5,224 bases of DNA from Bordetella parapertussis (GTDB lineage Bacteria; Pseudomonadota; Gammaproteobacteria; Burkholderiales; Burkholderiaceae): contig CAMDLJ010000201.1 in the NCBI GenBank assembly GCA_945901665.1, positions 1 to 5,224 of the forward strand. The letters are read 5' to 3'. Made by a program: the position numbers and the translations under genes. Below the pieces are notes generated by a model. The model saw only the letters and a program-made list of their open reading frames with translations, did not search any database and had not been told where the DNA came from. Below are positions 1 to 4,772 of the stretch, in pieces (position 1 is the first letter of the stretch; each line of letters starts with the position of its first letter).

Positions 1-1812
1 GAAACCAGCCGCGCTGTTTTGTGTGTCAACCATGAAAGCTCTGCAGACGCCCACTTTTTGCACCCCAATGGTCAGACCTCTCAAGGCGTGAGCGGCAAGA
101 AGTTTTCGCAATTTGGCGACTGGGATCTGGGCATCCGCCCCGAATTAGAAGTGCTCAAAGAAATCAATTTGCACGGCGTGTCTGTGGTCGAGATCAACAA
201 AACACCTGCAGGTTGGCGCATCAATATGGGCTCTGCATTGAACCGCCGCATCACCGCACAAACACCGATGCGCATCAGCGGCCCACGGACTTTGATCGAA
301 GACATCCGGCAAAAAATGGTCACCCGCTGGGACACCTCGGGCTCCATGAGCCGGGGCACCTTGAACAACTGCGGACATGGCAAAACCCCCTGGGGCACTT
401 ACTTGGGATGTGAAGAAAACTGGGCGTTTTACTTTCAAACCACAGCAGGCGCTAATTTGACTGATAACGAATCTGCTTCACGCAAGCGTTACGGCCTGCC
501 CGCTGCGCCTGTGGCTGCCAACGTGAAAAAAGCCGCTGGCCAAGGTTGGCATACCGTGTCCAGTACCGATGATCGTTTCGCCCGCTGGAACCTGGCGGCC
601 ATGGGTGCGAATGCTGAAAAGGACTTTCGCAACGAAGCCCATACCTTTGGCTACAACGTAGAGATTGATCCCCTGAACCCCAATGCCACGCCCACCAAGC
701 GCACGGCCATGGGCAGATTCGCCCACGAGGCCGCCGTTTGCGGTCTGCCAATCGCTGGAGAGCCCCTGGCCTTTTACATGGGCTGCGACTCACGCAATGA
801 ATACATTTACAAATTTGTCAGCACCGCCGTGTGGGACCCCAAAGATGTGGGTGCCGGCCTGGTCGCGGGTGACAAGTATTTGAGCGAGGGCCGTTTGTAT
901 GTCGCCAAATTCAACGCCGATGGCACGGGTGAATGGCTGGAGTTGAGCATCACGGATGCACGCATTGCCAAACATGCGGTATTTAAATTCACATCGCAAG
1001 CAGACGTTTATGTCAACACCCGCCACGCAGCGGACGCCGTGGGGGCCACGCCCATGGACCGACCCGAATGGGGGGCCGTCAACCCCCGCAATGGGGAAAT
1101 TTATTTCTGCTTGACCAACAACAGCGCAGCCAATCGCACCCCCAGCAAAGTGAATGCCGCCAATCCCCGTGCTTATATGGATATGGACGGCAAAAAAGCC
1201 GCTGGCAACCCCAATGGCCACATCATCCGATTCAAAGAAACCGACAAGCGCTCTGTGTCAAAAAGCTTTGCCTGGGACATCTTTTTGTTTGGGGCCGAAG
1301 AGGATTCAGGCGATGCCAACCTGTCCGGTTTAACAGCCAACAACTCTTTTTCTTCCCCCGACGGCATGTGGTTCAGCCAGACCACCGGCATTTGCTGGAT
1401 CCAAACCGATGATGGTGCTTTCACCGATGAGACCAATTGCATGATGCTCGCCGCCATCCCCGGCCAGGTGGGAGACGGCGGCAAAGTCACCGCCAAAAAC
1501 AAAATGATGGTCAATGGGTCAGAGCAAACCGGCACCCAAGAAACATTCATCTCGGCCGCTTTGGGAGAGGCCAAGCTCAGACGCTTTTTGGTCGCGCCCA
1601 AAGGGGCCGAGGTCACTGGCATCACCGAGGCCGATGGTGGGCGCACCTTGTTTGTCAACATCCAGCACCCTGGTGAGTTGTCTGGGCCGCTGTCCGCGGG
1701 CAAGCCACTCGAGAGCCTGTGGCCTGGCAATCAAGGGGTTGGCAACCAAGGTCGTCCACGCTCGGCCACCATCGTCATCACCCGCCAAGACGGGGGCGTG
1801 ATCGGTCTTTGA
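1..1812 (+). CDS. phoX: PhoX-family phosphatase (DUF839/PF05787), 5'-truncated by window edge
   Basis: The frame is open from base 1 and ends at TGA 1810-1812, giving 603 visible codons. The true start lies upstream: the first visible residues (ETSRAVLCVNHES) already match the family's internal LL-x-NHE strand, so the TTG at 19 is not the start. Family hallmarks run in order: NNCGHGKTPWGTYLGCEEN (364-420), GRFAHEAA (about 715-735), a MDRPEW segment (1054-1071), FLFGAEEDSGD, SSPDGMW (1351-1371), WIQTDDG and NIQHPGE (to 1677). In PhoX alkaline phosphatases a cysteine and glutamates from these segments hold an Fe/Ca cluster; here the candidates are Cys at 370-372, Glu at 727-729 and Glu at 1066-1068. 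The family hydrolyses phosphate monoesters, usually in the periplasm after Tat export; the Tat signal would lie in the missing roughly 50-100 residues. Many genomes carry several paralogues of unproven substrate, so the symbol denotes the family. A terminator follows closely. Confidence 0.93.
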   Translation, partial: ETSRAVLCVNHESSADAHFLHPNGQTSQGVSGKKFSQFGDWDLGIRPELEVLKEINLHGVSVVEINKTPAGWRINMGSALNRRITAQTPMRISGPRTLIEDIRQKMVTRWDTSGSMSRGTLNNCGHGKTPWGTYLGCEENWAFYFQTTAGANLTDNESASRKRYGLPAAPVAANVKKAAGQGWHTVSSTDDRFARWNLAAMGANAEKDFRNEAHTFGYNVEIDPLNPNATPTKRTAMGRFAHEAAVCGLPIAGEPLAFYMGCDSRNEYIYKFVSTAVWDPKDVGAGLVAGDKYLSEGRLYVAKFNADGTGEWLELSITDARIAKHAVFKFTSQADVYVNTRHAADAVGATPMDRPEWGAVNPRNGEIYFCLTNNSAANRTPSKVNAANPRAYMDMDGKKAAGNPNGHIIRFKETDKRSVSKSFAWDIFLFGAEEDSGDANLSGLTANNSFSSPDGMWFSQTTGICWIQTDDGAFTDETNCMMLAAIPGQVGDGGKVTAKNKMMVNGSEQTGTQETFISAALGEAKLRRFLVAPKGAEVTGITEADGGRTLFVNIQHPGELSGPLSAGKPLESLWPGNQGVGNQGRPRSATIVITRQDGGVIGL

Positions 1813-1816
1813 TCAC
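1798..1816. repeat. Small inverted repeat spanning the phosphatase stop codon
   Basis: GTGATC (1798-1803) and GATCAC (1811-1816) are perfect inverted copies separated by 7 nt, so the transcript could form a 6-bp hairpin including the TGA stop. There is no T-run directly after it, so it is not itself a terminator; the real one starts 19 nt downstream. It may be chance or a 3'-end stabilising structure. Confidence 0.3.
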
Positions 1817-1834
1817 AGCCACCGTTGCCAACCC

Positions 1835-1862
1835 AGCCGGGGCGCAGTCCTCGGCTTTTTTT
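1835..1862 (+). terminator. Rho-independent terminator of the phosphatase gene
   Basis: AGCCGGGG (1835-1842) pairs with CCTCGGCT (1849-1856) as an 8-bp GC-rich stem with one G-U pair, around the 6-nt loop CGCAGT, followed by six T (1857-1862). It begins 22 nt after the stop codon. Read on the minus strand the hairpin is not followed by a U-tract, so it is a poor terminator for the converging binding-protein gene. The only extra structure on that side is a weak 5-bp CCAGC/GCTGG hairpin at 1875-1889. Confidence 0.8.
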
Positions 1863-1892
1863 GGCTGACGCAACCCAGCTACTGGCTGGTGA

Positions 1893-2882
1893 TCAGGAGT
1901 CGGGCTTGATGTTGGCCGCGCGAATCACCCGTGCCCATTTGGCCGCTTCGCTCTTCATGAACTCACCAAATTCTTCGGGCGAATTGGCTGCCGGGTCAAT
2001 GCCTTGGGACACCAGTTTTTCCTTGATGTCAGGCATCTCCAACACCTTGGTGATTTCACGGTTCAAGCGCAGAATTACTTCACGTGGCGTGCCAGCAGGC
2101 ACCACCATGCCATACCAATTGACGGCCTCTAAGCCAGCAGCAAATTCGCTGGTGGAGGGCACATCGGGCAAGATGGCCAAGCGCTTGGGTCCGGTGGTGG
2201 CCAAGGCGCGCAAGCGGCCCGTTTTGATGTGTTGCAAGCCAATGGCCACCGTGTCGTAACCGAGTTGAACCTGGCCGCCGATCAAATCATTCATGCCTGG
2301 CGCACTGCCTTTGTAGGCGATGTGCACGGTTTGAATGCCCGCCACATTGTTGAGCAACTCGCCGGTCAAGTGGGGCAGGCCGCCATTGCCGCTGGAGTAA
2401 AAATTGACTTTGCCCGGATTGGCTTTGGCATAGGCCACCAACTCCGATAAGTTTTTGACCGGCACACTGGGGTGGGCATAGACCAAGAAAGGCAAAGAGG
2501 CCACCAACATCAAAGGCGTGAAATCCTTGTCCATGCTGAAGGGCAAGTTGGGCATGAAGGCTGGGTTGATGCTGATGTTGCCGGTGGTGCCAAAAAAGAT
2601 GGTGTGCCCATCGGCTGGGGCCTTGGCCACCAGGTTGGTCCCCAGCACACCGGCCACACCGGGTTTGTTGTCGATGATGACCGGTTGCCCCAAGGCTTCC
2701 GACAATTTCGGTGCAATCGTGCGGGCCACGATATCAATGCCGCCCCCTGGCGGAAAGCCAATCACGATGCGCACCGGTTTGGAGGGGAAAGTCTGTGCCC
2801 AGACAGGTGTGAGGGGCATGGACAGACCCATGGCCACCATCAGGCTGGACAACAAGAAACGACGTGATTTGAAGAAAGACAT
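1893..2882 (-). CDS. Bug/TctC-family periplasmic solute-binding protein of a tripartite tricarboxylate transporter
   Basis: This is a complete 329-residue protein, a typical length for the family. The start is the ATG at 2882-2880 because it is followed at once by a signal peptide: basic MSFFKSRR, a hydrophobic core, and likely cleavage after PVWA (residue 29) before QTFPSKPVRIV. It is also preceded by AGGA at 8 nt. An in-frame extension to 2984 would put 34 unlikely residues before the signal peptide and overlap the divergent gene. Family motifs are FPPGGGIDIVAR (residues 43-54), the DNKPGVAG loop (71-78), AKAPADGHT, the mid-protein VNFYSSGNGGLPHLTGELL and YKGSAP segments, and a C-terminal GMVVPAGTP stretch. 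Bug proteins are two-lobed periplasmic receptors for small carboxylates or related compounds. The ligand cannot be read from sequence and no TctA/TctB membrane gene is in the window. It is transcribed away from the propeller operon with 91 bp between start codons. Confidence 0.93.
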   Translation of the reverse strand: MSFFKSRRFLLSSLMVAMGLSMPLTPVWAQTFPSKPVRIVIGFPPGGGIDIVARTIAPKLSEALGQPVIIDNKPGVAGVLGTNLVAKAPADGHTIFFGTTGNISINPAFMPNLPFSMDKDFTPLMLVASLPFLVYAHPSVPVKNLSELVAYAKANPGKVNFYSSGNGGLPHLTGELLNNVAGIQTVHIAYKGSAPGMNDLIGGQVQLGYDTVAIGLQHIKTGRLRALATTGPKRLAILPDVPSTSEFAAGLEAVNWYGMVVPAGTPREVILRLNREITKVLEMPDIKEKLVSQGIDPAANSPEEFGEFMKSEAAKWARVIRAANIKPDS

Positions 2883-2890
2883 GGCGATGA

Positions 2891-2894
2891 TCCT
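2891..2894 (-). promoter_or_regulatory. Ribosome-binding site of the minus-strand binding-protein gene
   Basis: The minus strand reads AGGA 8 nt before the ATG at 2882, which supports that start over the longer frame. The AGGA lies across the centre of a 12-bp dyad, TGATC-CT-GATCA (2888-2899 on the plus strand). Confidence 0.65.
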
Positions 2895-2909
2895 GATCAA
2901 TAAGATGCG

Positions 2910-2939
2910 TTGACAGTAAATTCCAAATGCTGGGATAAT
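2910..2939 (+). promoter_or_regulatory. Sigma70-type promoter for the propeller-isomerase-Bug operon
   Basis: A perfect -35 TTGACA (2910-2915) is followed after 18 bp by GATAAT (2934-2939), five of six bases of the -10 consensus. TG at 2931-2932, one base before the -10, makes it an extended -10. The predicted start is near 2945-2947, leaving a leader of about 28 nt with an AGGCAGG ribosome site before the ATG at 2974. It is the best promoter-like sequence I found in the window and is correctly placed for the three rightward genes. Confidence 0.75.
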
Positions 2940-2950
2940 TTTACAAATTA
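2936..2950. promoter_or_regulatory. AT-rich dyad over the -10 and start region, candidate operator
   Basis: TAATTT (2936-2941), TAC, AAATTA (2945-2950) is a perfect 6-bp inverted repeat with a 3-nt spacer. It overlaps the rightward -10 and its expected start point, where a bound protein would block initiation. It is not a canonical LysR T-N11-A box and no regulator gene is in the window, so the binding protein is unknown. AT-rich promoter DNA yields such dyads by chance fairly often. Confidence 0.35.
2938..2943 (-). promoter_or_regulatory. Possible -10 element for the divergent binding-protein gene
   Basis: The minus strand reads TAAAAT, five of six consensus bases, giving a leader of about 50 nt to the ATG at 2882. 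No convincing -35 lies 16-18 bp upstream, so this is weak. If real, it overlaps the rightward -10 and the two promoters would exclude one another. Confidence 0.25.
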
Positions 2951-2960
2951 AACCACACCA

Positions 2961-2967
2961 AGGCAGG
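2961..2967 (+). promoter_or_regulatory. Ribosome-binding site of the propeller gene
   Basis: AGGCAGG ends 6 nt before the ATG at 2974, the normal distance for the second AGG. It supports that start as the first codon after the mapped promoter. Confidence 0.6.
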
Positions 2968-2973
2968 CCGCTC

Positions 2974-4029
2974 ATGCGCACCAATATCCATGTTTACGCG
3001 GGTACCGCCGGCCATTCGGCCTGGTTCAGCGAAGACGCTGGACAAACTTGGGTGCACCCCAACAGCCACAGCGGAATGTACCTGGAGGCCCGAGTTTGGT
3101 GCTTCAGCAGCCACCCCGAGATGCCAGAACATGTGTTTGCCGGGACCGATATGGGCGTCTACCGCTGGGACGAAGCCCCTGCACGCTGGGTGACACTGCC
3201 CTCACCCATGGCAGATGTGTGGGCCCTGGCGCAAGACCCCAGAGACGCGCGGGTGTTGATTGCAGGCACGCGCCCGGCTGGGTTTTTCAGGTCCACCGAT
3301 GCGGGTCAGCACTGGCAAGCCTTGCAAGCGCCGGGCATCAGCCAGTTTTCAGACATCAACATGGGCCCCACCCGGGTGACGCAAATTTTGTTCGACCCCG
3401 TCACAGCCGGCGTGGTGTGGGCCACGGTGGAAATTGGTGGCATCTACCGCAGCGCCGATCACGGCCAAACCTGGCAGTTGCTCGACCAAGGCTTGGTGTC
3501 GGCGGATGTGCATGGGATTGCCGTTGTGGCAGCCCCAGGTGGCGGCAGCTGGGTCTATGCCACCACCAACCGCGGCTTGCACCGCAGCACCGATCAAGGC
3601 CAAAGCTGGGTCTTTCAAGAATTGAAGACACCCTGGCAATACACCCGCACCGTGATCCCGCGATTGGACAACCCCGCCATCGTGTTTCTCACCAACGGCA
3701 ATGGCCCGCCCGGCAACGACGGCAAGCTTTTGTGCAGCCACAACCACGGCCAAGATTGGCAAGAGGTGAGTTTGCCCGGAGAAATCAACAGCACCGTGTG
3801 GTGCGTGGCCATGAACCCCAGTGACCCGCTGCTGATTTTTTTATGCACCAACCTCGGCCAACTGTTTCGCAGCAGCGATGGGGGCGTGCACTTTGAGCGC
3901 TTGCCCCACGAGTTTGGCGAATTGCGCGCCTTGCACTGGCGTGCTTTGCCGCAAGGCGCACGGCAAGCCCCTCACGCCATCACACGACCCCAAATCAAGG
4001 CGCGTGAACTCGCTGCCATGGCGCAGTAA
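2974..4029 (+). CDS. Asp-box (BNR-repeat) beta-propeller protein, seven units, predicted cytoplasmic
   Basis: This 351-residue protein consists of S-x-D-x-G-x-(T/S)-W Asp-box units. Six are clear, beginning at residues 19 (SEDAGQTW), 107 (STDAGQHW), 160 (SADHGQTW), 205 (STDQGQSW), 255 (SHNHGQDW) and 300 (SSDGGVHF). A seventh, degenerate unit occupies residues 65-72, after AGTDMGVYRW. Spacing is 42-53 residues, as expected for blades, so I infer a seven-bladed propeller with nothing else attached. The fold occurs in sialidases, Vps10-type proteins and YCF48/photosystem assembly factors; catalytic sialidase residues are not evident, so 'sialidase' or 'glycosyl hydrolase' labels should not be trusted. 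The N-terminus (MRTNIHVYAGTAG) has no signal peptide, and no transmembrane helix is visible. It is the first gene after the promoter at 2910-2939, with the isomerase gene 27 nt downstream. A role as an enzyme such as a lactonase, or as a binding or scaffold protein, is open. Confidence 0.88.
   Translation: MRTNIHVYAGTAGHSAWFSEDAGQTWVHPNSHSGMYLEARVWCFSSHPEMPEHVFAGTDMGVYRWDEAPARWVTLPSPMADVWALAQDPRDARVLIAGTRPAGFFRSTDAGQHWQALQAPGISQFSDINMGPTRVTQILFDPVTAGVVWATVEIGGIYRSADHGQTWQLLDQGLVSADVHGIAVVAAPGGGSWVYATTNRGLHRSTDQGQSWVFQELKTPWQYTRTVIPRLDNPAIVFLTNGNGPPGNDGKLLCSHNHGQDWQEVSLPGEINSTVWCVAMNPSDPLLIFLCTNLGQLFRSSDGGVHFERLPHEFGELRALHWRALPQGARQAPHAITRPQIKARELAAMAQ
3446..3609 (+). repeat. Pair of 29-nt near-identical direct repeats encoding Asp boxes of two adjacent blades
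   Basis: Bases 3446-3474 and 3581-3609 match at 26 of 29 positions by eye and lie exactly 135 nt (45 codons) apart. They encode YRSADHGQTW and HRSTDQGQSW, the Asp boxes of consecutive propeller blades. Flanking bases diverge quickly, so the identity reflects motif constraint plus similar codon choice, or an old blade duplication. Confidence 0.6.
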
Positions 4030-4036
4030 AGCTTTC

Positions 4037-4059
4037 TTTTTTCAACCGAGACACCCATG
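4037..4059 (+). promoter_or_regulatory. Translation-start region of the isomerase gene: T6 tract and ACACCCAT, weak ribosome site
   Basis: Six T (4037-4042) lie 14 nt before the ATG at 4057, and the octamer ACACCCAT (4051-4058) runs into the start codon. The only purine core is GAG at 4048-4050, a weak Shine-Dalgarno match. The next gene has a very similar layout, which suggests U-tract (ribosomal protein S1) assisted or coupled translation. Confidence 0.3.
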
Positions 4060-4734
4060 ACCCAAGCCCTGCACATCGGATTGATGGTTCCCATCAACAA
4101 CACCACCTTTGCCCAAGAAGTCCTGAGTTGGATGCCCCCCGGTTCGCGCGCCACCACCTTGCGCATCCCGCGGGGCAAGGGCATGCTGACCACCGAGACC
4201 TTGCCCGCTTACAGAGCCGCGGCGCTTGAACTGGCGGCCCAGTTCAAGGGCAGCGATATCGATGTGGTGGCCTACGGCTGCACGGCCGCAGGCTTTATTT
4301 TTGGCCCCAAAGGGGATGCCGAACTGGCCCAAGAACTGCACCAAGTGACCGCCAAGCCGGTGGTGACCACCGCGCGCTCGATGGTGCTCAGCCTGCAAGC
4401 GGCTGGGGTGAATGACATTGCCCTGATCACACCCTATTTGGATGCGGTGAACACCCAACTCAAGGCCTTCTTGGCCGATGGGGGTATCCGTGTGCGCCGC
4501 TTCAACAGTTTTTTTGCCACCGATGTGGATGCCTTGGGCCGCATCACCGCCGAGCAAGTCAAAGAGATGGTGCTGAAAACCGACGACGATGGTTGTCAAG
4601 CGGTGTTCATCGCCTGCGCCCAATTGCCCACCGCCACCATCTTGGCGGAGTTGCGCGAAATCTTGGGCAAACCAGTTTTGTCATCCAACTGGGGCACCAC
4701 CCACCAAGCCCAACTGGCCATGGCATCGGCCTGA
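4057..4734 (+). CDS. Asp/Glu racemase superfamily enzyme, maleate cis-trans isomerase / arylmalonate decarboxylase-like
   Basis: The 225-residue protein has the two-domain pseudo-symmetric layout of the superfamily, close to the roughly 240-250 residues of maleate isomerases. The N-terminal GLMVPINNTTF supplies the substrate-binding Asn (14 or 15). AYGCTAAGF carries the first catalytic cysteine (Cys75) and IACAQLPTATIL the second (Cys187). ITPYLDAVN (Tyr127) and RRFN (Asn150) fit active-site positions of maleate isomerases. Both cysteines are present, favouring an isomerase or racemase over arylmalonate decarboxylases, which keep only the C-terminal one. Maleate isomerases convert maleate to fumarate through a cysteine adduct without cofactor; the true substrate here is unproven. 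No signal peptide is visible, so it should act in the cytoplasm. It lies between the propeller and a Bug binding-protein gene in an apparent operon, so its substrate is plausibly the imported carboxylate. A hydantoin or amino-acid racemase remains possible. Confidence 0.87.
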   Translation: MTQALHIGLMVPINNTTFAQEVLSWMPPGSRATTLRIPRGKGMLTTETLPAYRAAALELAAQFKGSDIDVVAYGCTAAGFIFGPKGDAELAQELHQVTAKPVVTTARSMVLSLQAAGVNDIALITPYLDAVNTQLKAFLADGGIRVRRFNSFFATDVDALGRITAEQVKEMVLKTDDDGCQAVFIACAQLPTATILAELREILGKPVLSSNWGTTHQAQLAMASA

Positions 4735-4750
4735 AGCGCCATCATTTCAA

Positions 4751-4772
4751 TTTTTTACCAACCACACCCATC
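4751..4772 (+). promoter_or_regulatory. Translation-start region of the second Bug gene: T6 tract and ACACCCAT, no Shine-Dalgarno
   Basis: Six T (4751-4756) lie 16 nt before the ATG at 4773, and ACACCCAT (4764-4771) ends one base before it. There is no purine-rich ribosome site. The arrangement repeats that in front of the isomerase gene. The whole 38-nt gap (4735-4772) holds nothing else that I can support. Confidence 0.3.

Noticed and set aside
526..1206. 15-nt direct repeat AAAAAAGCCGCTGGC at 526-540 and 1192-1206
   Set aside because: Both copies are in frame within the phosphatase (KKAAG) and isolated, best explained by chance codon coincidence.
1173..1730. 185-codon open frame antisense to the phosphatase
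   Set aside because: The sense strand encodes conserved PhoX motifs throughout. The antisense product shows no recognisable family, and such frames are expected in GC-rich DNA.
19..1812. TTG at 19 as the start of the phosphatase
   Set aside because: The frame is open to base 1 and the residues around it already match an internal family strand (LCVNHE). The export signal and first strands must lie upstream, so this is a truncated gene, not a short one.
2472..2913. Two 131-codon plus-strand frames inside the minus-strand Bug gene
   Set aside because: Both are shadows of the conserved Bug coding sequence, with no ribosome site or family resemblance.
2883..2984. 34-residue N-terminal extension of the minus-strand Bug protein
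   Set aside because: It would precede a clear signal peptide, overlap the propeller start, and ignore the well-placed AGGA before the ATG at 2882.
3048..3824. 258-codon frame overlapping the propeller gene in another frame
   Set aside because: The product is Arg/His/Gln-rich and lacks motifs, while the other frame encodes regularly spaced Asp boxes.
4030..4042. AAGCTTTCTTTTTT after the propeller stop as a terminator
   Set aside because: There is a T-run but no stable stem before it; AAGCTT is only a 6-bp palindrome without a loop. The genes on either side look co-transcribed.
4042..4623. 193-codon open frame antisense to the isomerase gene
   Set aside because: The product is low-complexity Gly/His/Gln-rich sequence, a shadow of the sense codons, with no family motif.
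4721..4756. Possible attenuator ATGGC...GCCAT followed by T6 between the isomerase and second Bug gene
   Set aside because: The stem is only 5 bp with a large loop, and the T-run starts several bases after it. That is too weak to call.
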